Source of the DNA: JADGGM01 sp025449955
GTDB taxonomy: Bacteria > Gemmatimonadota > Gemmatimonadetes > Gemmatimonadales > Gemmatimonadaceae
DNA length: 64,000 bases
Assembly (NCBI GenBank): GCA_036554285.1
Contig: DATBNO010000042.1
Span: 1 to 64,000 of the forward strand
Direction: 5' to 3'
Shown here in pieces: positions 36,518 through 49,991 of this stretch (positions within the stretch are counted from its first letter, which is position 1; each line of letters starts with the position of its first letter). The translations under genes were made by a program, and so were the position numbers. Under the pieces are notes generated by a model that saw only the letters and a program-made list of their open reading frames with translations, searched no databases and was not told where the DNA came from.

Positions 36518-36577
36518 GCTTCCTCCTTGCGCGTACGTCTCTCTTCCAAACCCCGGGCCGGCGGCTCGTCGTGTCCG
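36473..36577 (-). promoter_or_regulatory. Structured RNA region with terminator-like hairpin
   Basis: Minus strand: GACACGACGAGCCGCCGGCCCGG (36555-36577) is almost the complement of the stretch 36473-36496, so the two can pair over about 23 nt. The downstream half also forms its own stem GCC(A)CCGG/CCGG(C)GGC followed by TTTT, terminator-like. The small frame with its ribosome site lies between and overlaps them. Mutually exclusive pairings are possible. It sits downstream of the MBL hydrolase operon. Confidence 0.35.
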
Positions 36578-36609
36578 GAATATGTCATAGCCTCTCGCCG
36601 TAGTCCAGA

Positions 36610-37410
36610 TCACCAGCCGAAGGAGAATTGCTGGGGCCGGTCGACGCCCAACGGGATCGCCACCGGGGCGTCCGGCCCCGACACGCGGAGCTCGCCGCGA
36701 AAGGCGGTCTTGCCCAACGCGGCACGGACCGACGTCTGCGCCAATTGCGGGCTGTTGCACCGGCGGCTCAAGTGCGCGAGCACCACGCTCGCGAGTCCGC
36801 GGTGCGCGCAGGAAACCGCGACGTCGGCGGCGGCGCGATTGCTGAGATGCCCGAACGGTCCGGCGATGCGGTCGCAGACGCTCGGCGGGTAGGGGCCCGC
36901 GCGCAGCCACCCTTCATCGTGATTGGACTCGAGCACCAGCGCATCGAGGCGCGACAGGGCGTCGACGAGCGAGCGCGTCGCGTGTCCGACATCGTACACG
37001 ATGCCCACGCGCTCGCCGGAATCGCGGGCGGTGGCGACGAGCGCGACCGGTTCGGCGGCGTCGTGCGCCACGCGGACAGTGCGCACCGACATCGTGCGCA
37101 GGTCGAGTGTGGCCCCGCTGACGAACGAGGTGCCGGGCCGCGGGCGCGGATCGAGCGAGGGCCACGTGCCGGCGCTCGCATAGGTGTGCCACTGCCACTT
37201 GGCCGCGCACGCCGCGGCGCCGCGTGCGTGGTCGTGGTGTTCGTGCGTGACGATGAGCGCTTCGATCGATTCGGGGGCGACGTCGATCGCGCGGAGCCGG
37301 CGCGCCATCTCGCGCGGCGCGAATCCGGCGTCGACGAGCACGCGCCCGTCGCCGGCCTCGAGGACCAGCGCGTTGCCGCTGCTGCCGGTGCCCAGGGCCC
37401 ACGCCCTCAT
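36610..37410 (-). CDS. MBL-fold metallohydrolase (WalJ/YycJ-like)
   Basis: A 266-residue metallo-beta-lactamase fold: LGTGSSGNALVLEAGDGRVL at residues 6-25, the metal motif VTHEHHDHARG near 60-70, VGIVYDVGHAT near 142, LVLESNHDEGWLRAGPYP near 162 and FGHLSNRAAADV near 190. These are YycJ/WalJ features (putative exonuclease or phosphodiesterase). The ATG at 37410 overlaps the glmU-like stop (ATGA), so it is the last enzyme of the Roadblock-REC-manC operon. Confidence 0.85.
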   Translation of the reverse strand: MRAWALGTGSSGNALVLEAGDGRVLVDAGFAPREMARRLRAIDVAPESIEALIVTHEHHDHARGAAACAAKWQWHTYASAGTWPSLDPRPRPGTSFVSGATLDLRTMSVRTVRVAHDAAEPVALVATARDSGERVGIVYDVGHATRSLVDALSRLDALVLESNHDEGWLRAGPYPPSVCDRIAGPFGHLSNRAAADVAVSCAHRGLASVVLAHLSRRCNSPQLAQTSVRAALGKTAFRGELRVSGPDAPVAIPLGVDRPQQFSFGW

Positions 37411-38612
37411 ACGGCCGCGCCCGCGGCGCGCGCGTGCGCCTCGGCCAACTGGCGCCGGCCGCGCTCGCCTAACGCAATGCCCCGGCGCCCCATGGCCCGC
37501 TCGGCCGTCTCGAGGAACTTGTCGAGGCGGTAGCTGCCTAACGAATCGCCTTCGCCCCACGAGAACGGCGGGACCCTCTTGGGCGGCATCCGGCTGCCGT
37601 AGACGTTGCTGCCGGCGCCCACCACGCTGCCGGTGGTGAGGCGCAACCCGATCCCGGTCTTCACGTGGTCGCCGAACATCGTGCCGAGCTTGAGCAGGCC
37701 GGTGTCGCGCACTCCGTTAGGCGTCCACATCTGCACCGGGCCGTACGTGTTCTTGAGGTTGCTGGTGATCGTGCCGGCGCCCAGGTTCACCCACCGCCCC
37801 AGATACGAATGGCCCACGAACCCGTCGTGCGATTTGTTCGCCTGGCCCAGAACGATCGTCTCGCTGAGCTCGCCGCGGACGACCGCGCCATCGCCGATCG
37901 CGCATCCGTGCACGCGATCGCCGAGCACGGTGGCGCCGGCGCCAATCACGCACGGTCCGACGAGGCGCGTGAAGGCGCGCACGATGGCGCCGCGCCGCAC
38001 GAGGACGGGACCGGCGCTGGCGTCGAAGCACACGCCCGGCTCGATGGTCGCCTCGGGCTCCACGTAGATGTGGTGCGCGCCGATCACGATCGCGCCCGCG
38101 GGCTGCACCGTCGTGGCGAGAGGGCCGAGTATCGCGATGTCTTCGCGCAGTTGGGCGAGGAGATCGCCGATGAAGCTCCACACCGCGGCCGCCCACCGGC
38201 CGGCGATCTCTTCGACGCGCGAGCCGACGGTGCCGAGCGATTCGAGCGGCGCCTCGCCGTGCGCGAGCTCGGCCACGGGCGTGTCGCGCGCCAGGCGCAC
38301 GCCGGCGATCTCGCCGCCGCAGGTCCACACGTCCACGTCCCGGGCCCGCCAGCCTAACGGGGCGATGCAGCGCGTGTTGACCACCACGCTGTGCGCGGGC
38401 AGGACGCCCGCGGCGGCGGGCGGCGCGCCGGGCTCGTCGAAGGCATCGAGGTGCGGCGCGGCGACGGCCCCGGCGGCCGGCGCGTCGAACGCCATCTCCC
38501 AGCGCCGCCGCACGAGCTCGGCGCCGGCGCGCATCTCGCCTAACGGACGGGTGAGCGCGAACGGCGCGAAGGTCCGGGCGCGCGCGTCGTCGTACAGGTA
38601 GAAGGCCGTCAT
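37407..38612 (-). CDS. Alternative GlmU-like sugar nucleotidyltransferase/acyltransferase
   Basis: A 401-residue protein. The N-terminal 130 residues (MTAFYLYDDARARTFAPFAL, TRPLGEMRAGAELVRRRWE) match the alternative GlmU type found in Bacteroidota and relatives. The C-terminal half is a left-handed beta-helix: IVIGAHHIYVEPEATIEPGV, VIGAGATVLGDRVHGCAIGD, then NLKNTYGPVQMWTPNGVRDT and KTGIGLRLTTGSVVGAGSNV. It probably makes UDP-GlcNAc or a related sugar nucleotide. Overlaps manC and the MBL gene by 4 nt each. Confidence 0.82.
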   Translation of the reverse strand: MTAFYLYDDARARTFAPFALTRPLGEMRAGAELVRRRWEMAFDAPAAGAVAAPHLDAFDEPGAPPAAAGVLPAHSVVVNTRCIAPLGWRARDVDVWTCGGEIAGVRLARDTPVAELAHGEAPLESLGTVGSRVEEIAGRWAAAVWSFIGDLLAQLREDIAILGPLATTVQPAGAIVIGAHHIYVEPEATIEPGVCFDASAGPVLVRRGAIVRAFTRLVGPCVIGAGATVLGDRVHGCAIGDGAVVRGELSETIVLGQANKSHDGFVGHSYLGRWVNLGAGTITSNLKNTYGPVQMWTPNGVRDTGLLKLGTMFGDHVKTGIGLRLTTGSVVGAGSNVYGSRMPPKRVPPFSWGEGDSLGSYRLDKFLETAERAMGRRGIALGERGRRQLAEAHARAAGAAV

Positions 38613-39643
38613 CGGCGGTTCCGGACGGCCGGGGGCAGCGCCTCGATGAGCGACTTGAGGTCGGCCGCGCCGTCGATCGTCGTGACGACGGTGAGCCCAT
38701 CGCGCGCGACGACCACCAGATCCTGCACGCCATAGAGCACGATCGTCTGGTCGTCGGCGTAGGCTACGCAATCGCGCGATCGCACAGCGTGCACGTCGCC
38801 GCTCACCGCGTTGCCGGCGGCATCCCGATCGTGCACGCGGCGGAGAGCCGCCCAGGTGCCGACGTCGTCCCACCCAAAGTCGCCGGGGATCACCAACACG
38901 TTGCGGCTGCGCTCGAGCACGCCTTCATCGACCGTCACCGGCGTCACGGCCGCATAGAAGGCGGCAAGGTCGCCACGCGACGCGTGCGGCAGGGCAGGCG
39001 CAATTTCAGGCGTGCGCGCGGTGATCTCGTCGAGGAAATCGCGCACGCGCCACACGAAGATGCCGGAGTTCCAGAGATAGCCGTCGGCCACCATGCGCTC
39101 GGCCGTCGCGCGATCGGGCTTCTCGGCGAAGCGCGCGACGCGGCGCGCGCCATCGATTTTGTCGCCGGGCTGGATGTAGCCGAAGCCCGGATCGGGGCGC
39201 TCGGGCACGATGCCGACCGTGACTAACGCACGGTGCCGCTCGGCGACGGACGCCGCGCGCGCGAGCGTCTCGCGGAAGCCGGCCGTGTCTCGGATCGCCC
39301 AATCCGCGTGGACGCAGATCATCACCGGGTCGTCGGCATCGCGTCGCGCGATCTCGGCCGCGGCCCACGCGAGCGCGGGGCCGGTGCCCGCGGCGCGCGG
39401 CTCGCCCACGACGTTGGGCCGCGGCACGTCGGGCACCGTCGCGTGCACCGCATCGGCGAGGGACTGGCCCGTGATGATGAGCGTTCGCTCGACCGGGACG
39501 AGCGTGCCTAACCGACGCATCGCGTCGACGAGCAGCGGCTCGTTGGTTGCCAGCGGGAGCAGTTGCTTGGGTCGGTCGGGCGTGCTGAGCGGCCAGAATC
39601 GCGTGCCCGAACCACCGGCCAACACCACGGCCCAGCGGCTCAC
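38609..39643 (-). CDS. manC: Mannose-1-phosphate guanylyltransferase
   Basis: A 344-residue nucleotidyltransferase: WAVVLAGGSGTRFWPLSTP with the GTP-binding signature at residues 4-22, RPKQLLPL, GEPRAAGTGPALAWAA, GFGYIQPGD, FAEKPDRATAERMVADGYLW and DFGWDDVGTW. It makes GDP-mannose for glycans. The C-terminal isomerase cupin of bifunctional enzymes is missing. The GTG at 39643 overlaps the response-regulator stop (GTGA). Confidence 0.93.
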   Translation of the reverse strand: MSRWAVVLAGGSGTRFWPLSTPDRPKQLLPLATNEPLLVDAMRRLGTLVPVERTLIITGQSLADAVHATVPDVPRPNVVGEPRAAGTGPALAWAAAEIARRDADDPVMICVHADWAIRDTAGFRETLARAASVAERHRALVTVGIVPERPDPGFGYIQPGDKIDGARRVARFAEKPDRATAERMVADGYLWNSGIFVWRVRDFLDEITARTPEIAPALPHASRGDLAAFYAAVTPVTVDEGVLERSRNVLVIPGDFGWDDVGTWAALRRVHDRDAAGNAVSGDVHAVRSRDCVAYADDQTIVLYGVQDLVVVARDGLTVVTTIDGAADLKSLIEALPPAVRNRR

Positions 39644-40077
39644 GACTTGGGTGTCCTCAGCTCCTGGGCGTCGATGCTCACGTGGTCGTCGCTCACGCCG
39701 AGCAGGTCCGCCGCGCGCGCATATAATTTCTTGGGGCTGAACGGCTTCGTGAGGAACTCGCTCGCGCCAAGGGCCATTGCTTCTCGGTGATGTTGCTCCT
39801 GCCCCGCCGCGGTGAGAATGATGCACGGCAAACGCTGCCATCGCGTGTCGGACCGCATGCGGGCGAGCACGTCGAGTCCCGTGAGATGCGGCATCATGAG
39901 ATCGAGCAGCACGAGCGCGACGTCGGCGTCGTGGGCGAGCGCGTCCAGCGCTTCGCGTCCGTCATAGGCGAGCGTGACCGCGAACGGCCCTTGCTCGAGC
40001 TTCATCTTGATGATGCGGCCAATGTGCGGTTCGTCGTCCGCCACCAGCACGTGGAGTCGCTCGGCGTCTCCGGGCAT
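39640..40077 (-). CDS. Single-domain response regulator (CheY-like)
   Basis: A 145-residue REC domain: acidic pair LVADDEPH near residue 12, phospho-Asp in ALVLLDLMMPHLTGLDV near 54, Thr in CIILTAAG near 84, Lys in FLTKPFSPKKLY near 108. It has no output domain. It begins 1 nt after the Roadblock gene and overlaps manC, so the three are co-expressed. The partner kinase is not obvious nearby. Confidence 0.92.
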   Translation of the reverse strand: MPGDAERLHVLVADDEPHIGRIIKMKLEQGPFAVTLAYDGREALDALAHDADVALVLLDLMMPHLTGLDVLARMRSDTRWQRLPCIILTAAGQEQHHREAMALGASEFLTKPFSPKKLYARAADLLGVSDDHVSIDAQELRTPKS

Positions 40078-40078
40078 C

Positions 40079-40432
40079 TCAGACAAGCGCGGCGATGTTC
40101 TCGCGGTTGCGCCGCAGGTCAAACAAGAGAGGCGCGAGGTTTGTATTGGGTTTGGCGAGCACGACCAGGATCGCGTCGTTCGTGAGCACCGAGATGATCG
40201 CGATGCCGTGCGCGAATTCGAGGATCGCCGTGGTGAGCGTGCCGCGACCGTCGTGTGAGGCATACTCGTCGGCGGCGGCTACAATTGATGGCATCAGCGC
40301 CGCGACGCGCTCCGCGTCCACGGTCGGCTCTGTCTGGCTGTCGATGAGCAGGCCATCGCGTCCGAGCACGACGGCTGCCTCGACGCCGTCGCGGTGGCGC
40401 AGGGCGCCAACAAGGTCGCGAATCGTGGGCAT
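40079..40432 (-). CDS. Roadblock/LC7 domain protein (MglB-like)
   Basis: A 117-residue protein: MPTIRDLVGALRHRDGVEAA, VVLGRDGLLIDSQ, AALMPSIVAAADEYASHDGR, TAILEFAHGIAIISVLTNDA, ILVVLAKPNTNLAPLLFDLR. This is the Roadblock/LC7 fold of MglB-type partners of small GTPases. No MglA GTPase is in the window. It is the first gene of the operon behind the promoter at 40458-40486. Confidence 0.88.
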   Translation of the reverse strand: MPTIRDLVGALRHRDGVEAAVVLGRDGLLIDSQTEPTVDAERVAALMPSIVAAADEYASHDGRGTLTTAILEFAHGIAIISVLTNDAILVVLAKPNTNLAPLLFDLRRNRENIAALV

Positions 40433-40457
40433 CAGCACTCCGGCTTCGAGTGCAGCG

Positions 40458-40486
40458 AAGCTAGACCCGGACTTCGGTGAAGTCAA
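40458..40486 (-). promoter_or_regulatory. Promoter of the Roadblock-REC-manC operon
   Basis: Minus strand TTGACT (40481-40486), 17-nt spacer, TAGCTT (40458-40463), 26 nt before the Roadblock ATG. It is divergent from the promoter at 40501. Confidence 0.65.
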
Positions 40487-40500
40487 GCACGGAGAATAAC

Positions 40501-40529
40501 TTGAAACGGCAACGCCGCGTCGGTATCGT
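40501..40529 (+). promoter_or_regulatory. Promoter of the lipoprotein-serS unit
   Basis: TTGAAA (40501-40506), 17-nt spacer, TATCGT (40524-40529). The predicted transcription start near 40536 leaves only about 13 nt before the ATG at 40549 but 40 nt before that at 40576. Confidence 0.65.
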
Positions 40530-40575
40530 TCCGCAATCCACCCGCACGATGCATCGATTCCAATTGCGCAGGTAC

Positions 40576-41184
40576 ATGTCGGCCAGACCGCTAGTTCTGA
40601 CCCTGGGCGTTCTCGCCGTGACTGCGGCGTCGGCGTGCGGCAACCCGTTTGCCATCACGCCGACCACCCCCACCATCACGGACACGCTGGCGGTGTACGG
40701 TCTCACCGATGCACCGCCCAACGGACCGACCGCCGTCAACACGTTCGGTCCGACGCTCGTCACGACGAGTGCAACGTCCCACTACGATATCGTCTTCGAC
40801 ATTCGGCAGGACAGCGCCGGCAATCCGCAGGCGTATGCGCTCCCTCCAAAGGCCGTCGCATCGTTCGGGACCGCGGGATTCGTCGTGGACTCGACGCAGG
40901 CGTTCGATGCCATCCAGTTCGCGCCGAACGTCCCGTACAACGACAGCACGATCGTACCGCTCAAGGCGGGCACGATCGTGGTCGTGCAAGCGTTGTCGGC
41001 CGCGTGCTCCGTGCAGCTGGTCGCGGCGCAGCAGTTCATCTATTCCAAGATCGTCATCGACAGCATCAACTACACGCCGTTCAACGGATTCACGAACCCC
41101 GCCGGCAATACGATCTACTTCCGGATCAAGGTCGACCCGAATTGCGGGTTCCGCTCGTTCAAGGACGGGCTCCCCACCTTCTGA
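40576..41184 (+). CDS. Lipoprotein of unknown function upstream of serS
   Basis: A 202-residue protein with signal LVLTLGVLAVTAASAC (lipid-attached Cys near residue 21) and a mature beta-rich domain (DTLAVYGLTDAPPNGPTAVN; HYDIVFDIRQDSAG; FVVDSTQAFDAIQF; IYFRIKVDPNCGF). No family recognised. ATG 40576 is preferred to 40549 because AGGT precedes it and the promoter position leaves room for a leader. The serS GTG follows its stop by 1 nt. Confidence 0.6.
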   Translation: MSARPLVLTLGVLAVTAASACGNPFAITPTTPTITDTLAVYGLTDAPPNGPTAVNTFGPTLVTTSATSHYDIVFDIRQDSAGNPQAYALPPKAVASFGTAGFVVDSTQAFDAIQFAPNVPYNDSTIVPLKAGTIVVVQALSAACSVQLVAAQQFIYSKIVIDSINYTPFNGFTNPAGNTIYFRIKVDPNCGFRSFKDGLPTF

Positions 41185-41185
41185 C

Positions 41186-42457
41186 GTGCACGACCTGAAG
41201 CTCCTGCGCGAGAACATCGCGGCGCTTCGCGACGGGATGCGCCGTCGCGGGAAGCTCGATGCGCTTGGGTCCGTGATTGACCGGGCCGAGGTGCTCGATC
41301 GCGAGCGTCGCGCCGTATTGGCCCGGATCGAGGAGAAGCAGGCGACGCGCAACGCGGCGAGCCAGGACGTGGCGCGCCGCAAGAAGGCCGGCGAGGATGC
41401 CGCCGACGTGATCGCGCGGACCCGTGCGTTAGGCGACGAGATCGCGGCGCTGCAGCGCGACTACGATGCGCAGTTCGGCGAGCTCGAGGGCCTGCAGTAC
41501 GAGCTGCCCAACATTCCGCTGGCCGACGTCCCCGAAGGCGGCGAAGAATCCAATCGCGTCGTCCGGACCTGGGGCGAGCCGCGCCCGCACGACGGCGTGC
41601 GGCCGCACTGGGAGGTGGGCGAGCAGTTAGGCATACTCGACCTGCCGCGCGGCGCCAAGATCGCCGGATCGGGCTTCATCGTGTATCGCGGCGGCGGCGC
41701 GCGGCTCGTGCGGTCGTTGATCGCGTTCCTCCTCGATCTCGCGACGCGCGAGCACGGCTACGAGGAAGTGTGGGTGCCGACGCTCGTCAATCGCCGCTCG
41801 ATGATGGGCACGGGTCAGCTGCCCAAGTTCGAAGACGATGCGTACGTCACCACCGATGATCTCTTCTTGATTCCGACCGCCGAAGTGCCGGTCACGAATC
41901 TCTATCGCGATGAGGTCCTCGATGCGGGCGACCTTCCCAAGGCGCTCACCGCGTACTCGCAGTGCTTTCGCCGCGAGGCCGGCGCGCACGGCAAGGACAC
42001 GCGCGGTCTCATTCGCGTCCACCAATTCGACAAAGTGGAGCTCGTGCGCTACGCCGCGCCCGAGGATGCGCCGGCACAGCTCGAGCTGCTGACGTCGCAC
42101 GCCGAGGACGCACTGCGCCGCCTCGAGCTGCCGTATCGGGTGAAGGTGCTTGCCGCCGGCGACACGGGATTCGCGAGCGCCAAGACGTACGACCTCGAAG
42201 TGTGGGCGCCTGGAGTCAACGCGTGGCTCGAGGTGTCGTCGTGCTCGACGTTCACGGATTTTCAAGCGCGTCGCGCGAACATCCGCTATCGCCCGGCGGC
42301 GGGTGAGAAGCCGCGCTTCGTGCACACCCTGAACGGTTCGGGCCTCGCGTTCCCGCGGACCATCATCGCACTGCTCGAGCATCATCAGCGCGCGGACGGC
42401 ACCGTGGCCGTACCCCACGCGCTGCGTCCCTATCTGGGCGCGGACACGCTCGGCTGA
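41186..42457 (+). CDS. serS: Seryl-tRNA synthetase
   Basis: A 423-residue class II synthetase: N-terminal coiled-coil arm (residues 1-110), LPNIPLADVPEGGEE, motif 2 AYSQCFRREAGAHGKDTRGL near 261-280, IRVHQFDKVELV, and motif 3 NGSGLAFPRTIIALLEHHQ near 384-402. It charges tRNA-Ser. The GTG at 41186 is only 1 nt after the lipoprotein stop, so it is translationally coupled to an unrelated gene. Confidence 0.97.
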   Translation: MHDLKLLRENIAALRDGMRRRGKLDALGSVIDRAEVLDRERRAVLARIEEKQATRNAASQDVARRKKAGEDAADVIARTRALGDEIAALQRDYDAQFGELEGLQYELPNIPLADVPEGGEESNRVVRTWGEPRPHDGVRPHWEVGEQLGILDLPRGAKIAGSGFIVYRGGGARLVRSLIAFLLDLATREHGYEEVWVPTLVNRRSMMGTGQLPKFEDDAYVTTDDLFLIPTAEVPVTNLYRDEVLDAGDLPKALTAYSQCFRREAGAHGKDTRGLIRVHQFDKVELVRYAAPEDAPAQLELLTSHAEDALRRLELPYRVKVLAAGDTGFASAKTYDLEVWAPGVNAWLEVSSCSTFTDFQARRANIRYRPAAGEKPRFVHTLNGSGLAFPRTIIALLEHHQRADGTVAVPHALRPYLGADTLG

Positions 42458-42462
42458 AGCCG

Positions 42463-43604
42463 ATGCGCCGCAGCGCGACGGTCATCCTCCTCGGGACACT
42501 GCTCGCCGTCCTCCTCGGTGCGTACACGGTGTACTCGCGGCGGGTGGTGCGCGAGCTGAGGCGCGATGCGGGACGATACGGCGCGATGTACGCGCGAGTG
42601 TATCAAGCGCTCACCGATCCCACCGAGGAATCGGGTAACACCGCGCTGCTCGCGCTGTCACAACAAATCAACGAGCTCGGCGTTCCGGTGGTGATCACCG
42701 ACACCGCGGGCATGCCGACGGCCGCCGTCAATCTGCCGTTCTCGGCGCCGCTCACCGATCCGCGCGTGCGCGCGTACGTGGCGTCGCTCGACAGGCAGAA
42801 CGCGCCGGTCGTGGAGCCGGGCATCGGCAAGGTGCATTTCGGCGACAGCGTGCTGATCACGAGTCTGCGTTTCATTCCGCTGTTGTTGGCGTCGTTGCTC
42901 GTCCTAACGGGAGCCGCGATCGTGTACGTGGTGCGGACGCGGAGCCGCGCCGATCGCGAGCGGGTGTGGGCGGGCATGGCGCGCGAATCCGCGCACCAGT
43001 TGGCGACGCCGCTGTCGAGTCTCAGCGGGTGGATCGAGCTGCTGCGCGATCATTCGGACGATGAGGTCTCCGCGTCGGCGGCGCGGCACATGGAAGCGGA
43101 CCTCGAGCGACTCGAGCGCGTGTCGCACCGATTCGAGCGCATTGGCCGTCCGCCGCGCCGCGACAAATTGGATTTGGGCGACCTGGTGGTTCGAGTGGGC
43201 GCGTACTTCCAGGCGCGCGTGCCGACGCTCGCGCACGCGGTGACGCTGGTGGCGTCGCGCGCCAACGAGCCGATCGTGATCGAGGGCGACGAAGTGTTGC
43301 TCGAGTGGGCGATCGAGGTGTTGGTCAAGAACGGACTCGACGCGCTCGCCGGCCGCGGCGGCCGCTTGTACATGACTACCAAGCGTCTCGACCCTGACCG
43401 CGTGCGCGTGCGCGTGGCCGACGACGGACCCGGCGTGCCGCGCGAGCTGCGCACGCGCATCTTCGAGCCCGGCTACTCGACAAAGCAATCGGGGTGGGGG
43501 ATTGGGTTGTCGCTCGCCAAGCGCATCGTCGAGGAGAATCACGGCGGCCGGCTCGCGCTCGCGCCGTCGGAGAAAGGCGCGACGTTCGACATTATACTTC
43601 AGGG

Positions 43605-43608
<4 letters not shown>
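42463..43608 (+). CDS. Membrane sensor histidine kinase
   Basis: A 381-residue kinase: helix 1 at residues 7-25, a periplasmic sensor of about 110 residues, helix 2 near 137-157 (IPLLLASLLVLTGAAIVYVV), H-box ESAHQLATPLSSLSGWIELL with phospho-acceptor His178, N-box EVLVKNGLDAL, G1 VADDGPGVP and G2 GWGIGLSLAKRI. It has no adjacent response regulator, so it is an orphan. It follows serS by 5 nt and overlaps the helicase gene (ATGA). Confidence 0.92.
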
Positions 43609-45857
<2,249 letters not shown>

Positions 45858-45860
45858 TCG

Positions 45861-46172
45861 ATGGCCATCACACGCGATGATGTCGCGCACATTGCCGGGC
45901 TCGCCCGCCTGGCGATTCCCGACGATCGCCTAACTGAGCTGGTCGAGCAGTTGAACGCGATCCTGGGCCACATGGAAGTGCTGCAGCAGGTGGACACGTC
46001 GCACGTGCGCACCACGGCCCAGGAGGGCTTGGAGCAGCTGCCCATGCGTCCGGATGCGGGACCGCCCATCGCGATGCACCGGTCGCGCGAATCGTTCGCG
46101 CCGGAGATGCGCGACGGGTTCTTTCTCGTGCCGCGCCTGGCGACGCACGAAGACACGAGCGACGCGTCGTGA
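45861..46172 (+). CDS. gatC: Asp/Glu-tRNA amidotransferase subunit C
   Basis: A 103-residue protein with the GatC signature VAHIAGLARLAIPDDRLTEL, then LNAILGHMEVLQQVDTSHV. It stabilises GatA against GatB. First of gatC-gatA-gatB; gatA overlaps by 4 nt. Confidence 0.94.
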   Translation: MAITRDDVAHIAGLARLAIPDDRLTELVEQLNAILGHMEVLQQVDTSHVRTTAQEGLEQLPMRPDAGPPIAMHRSRESFAPEMRDGFFLVPRLATHEDTSDAS

Positions 46173-47553
46173 CGGCGGTCGAGGCGGTCACGGCGTCGTT
46201 CGCCCGCATGGAGACCGTCCGCGCAGGCGCGGACGGTCTCAATTGCGTGCTGTGGTCCGACCGCGAGCGGTCGCTCGCTCAGGCGCGCGCGGTGGACGCG
46301 CGCGCCGAGCGAGCACCGCTCGCGGGATATCCGGTGGCGGTCAAAGACAACATCGCGACGCTCGATCTCCCCACCACCTGCGGCTCGCGGATCCTCGAAG
46401 GCTACGTGAGTCCGTACGAAGCGACGGTGGTGTCGCGCCTTCGCGCCGCCGGATCCGTAGTGGTCTGCAAGACCAACTGCGATGAGTTCGCGATGGGCTC
46501 GTCCAACGAGAACAGCGCCTACGGGCCGGTGCGCAACCCGATCGATCCGGGGCGCGTGCCGGGCGGATCGTCGGGCGGGTCGGCGGCGGCGGTGGCGGCA
46601 GGGATCGTCCGCATTGCGTTAGGCTCGGAGACCGGCGGCTCGGTGCGCGAGCCGGCGGCCTACTGCGGCGTGGTGGGCGTCAAGCCCACCTACGGCCGCG
46701 TGAGCCGGTTCGGCCTCGTGGCGTTCGCGTCGTCCCTCGACCAGGTGGGCGTGGTAGGCCGCACGGTGGACGACGCCGCGTTAGGCACGGAGGTGATTGC
46801 CGGACGCGATCCCTACGACTCGACGAGCGTCGAGCGTCCGGTGCCGCGCTATCGCGACGGGGCGGAGCAGGACCTCCGCGGCGTCACCGTGGGCCGCCCA
46901 GCCGAGTATTTCCCGGCGTCGCTCGACCCGCGCGTCACCGCGCTGTGCGACCGCGCGCTCGATGCGCTGCGCGCGCGCGGCGCCTCCGTCCGCGACATCT
47001 CGCTGCCCCACACGGCGCTCGCGATTCCGGTCTACTACATCATCGCGCCGGCCGAGGCGTCGTCCAACCTCGCGCGGTTCGATGGCGTGCGATACGGCCT
47101 GCGCGTGAACGGCGGCGACGGACTGCGGGCGATGTACGAGCGCACGCGCTCGCGCGGTTTCGGTCCCGAGGTCACCCGTCGCATTCTCCTCGGCACCTAC
47201 GTGCTGTCCGCCGGCTACTACGATGCCTACTACAAGAAGGCGCAGGAAGTACGCGCCTGCATCACCGATGACTTCCGGCGGGCGTTCGATGCGGGCGTCG
47301 ACGTCATCTTCACGCCCACCACGCCATCGCCGGCGTTCGAGCTCGGCGCGAAATCGGATCCGTACGAGATGTACTTGAACGACATCTTCACGGCGACCGG
47401 CAACCTGGCCGGCGTGCCCGCGATCTCGGTGCCGATCGGACGTGTCGACGGCCTACCTATAGGCGGCCAACTCATCACGCGCCACTTCGACGAGGCGGGC
47501 ATGTTCGCCGCCGCCTATGCGCTCGAGCGCACGTTGGGCGAGGAGGCCCACCG

Positions 47554-47557
<4 letters not shown>
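46169..47557 (+). CDS. gatA: Asp/Glu-tRNA amidotransferase subunit A
   Basis: A 462-residue amidase-signature enzyme: catalytic Lys in GYPVAVKDNIAT near residue 56, and GGSSGGSAAAVAAG near 133 with the cis-Ser and nucleophile Ser in LGSETGGSVREPAAYCGV. It hydrolyses Gln to release ammonia for GatB. The presence of GatCAB indicates indirect synthesis of Gln-tRNA and/or Asn-tRNA. GTG start. Confidence 0.96.
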
Positions 47558-49020
<1,463 letters not shown>

Positions 49021-49991
49021 ATCGGCGCACTCAATCGCTGCGCGTAGTCCAACTGCGTGTCCGGCATCCCGAAGTGGCGGCCCGCTTCTTCGGCCACGTG
49101 AAACTCCATGCGGCTCAACCGCGCCTGTCGCCGCACCTGCTTCGCCAATCGCAGCGCTTCGTCGCCCGACGGATCGAGCGCGTACGGCTCCGAGTGGTCG
49201 AGGCGGCTCAACAGGTCCATCACGTAGTCGTAGCTGCGCTCCATGTAGCGCACCACCTCGGGCGTGCCTAAATCCCACCGGCTGTTCTCGGCCGCGAGAT
49301 GGAAGATGCGCTGCCACGACTCCGTGTCCGTCACGTACACCATGCCGCGGAAAATCCGGCGATTGGTCTGCGTGCTGAAAATGGTCGGACTGAGAATGCG
49401 ATCGAGATGCGCGTCCGCCGGCGTGTGATCGCGCACGATGAGCTCGCGCGCCTGACGGGGGTAGGCGGGGCCGAGATGCGTCTCGAACCGGCTTTCCCAA
49501 TAGCTGTGGCCTAACCCGGTGGTGCGCGACGCGATGATCAGGTAGCGCGGCACGAAATAGTTGTGCGCCACCGTGTCGGCCGCCAAATGCGCGAGGTAGC
49601 CCATACCGAAGCTGCGCAGCGCTTCGTCGTTCGCACGATCGAAGATCTCGAAGCCCACCGTCCACGAATGGCAGTGCCGCCCAACGGGCGCGTATTTCTT
49701 GGCGATGCTCGTGTCGGCGGCGATCGATCCGTAGAGAAACTCATACGGAAATTGGCGCAGCACATCGGCCACGGCCGCCGGCAGCTGTTCGATAGCGCCG
49801 AGCACCGCCTGGCCGAGGAAGACATGCGTGCCGGGCGTCCAGGCGTAGCTCGTGGCGGGCAGCAGGACGAGCCCGCACACCACCGCGAACGCGGCCGACG
49901 CGATCAGAAGCCACGCCGGCGGACGACTAACGGCGCACCGCAGCCGCGTCCGAGCGAACACAGCAAAAGACCTCATCCGCGAATGACGAGC

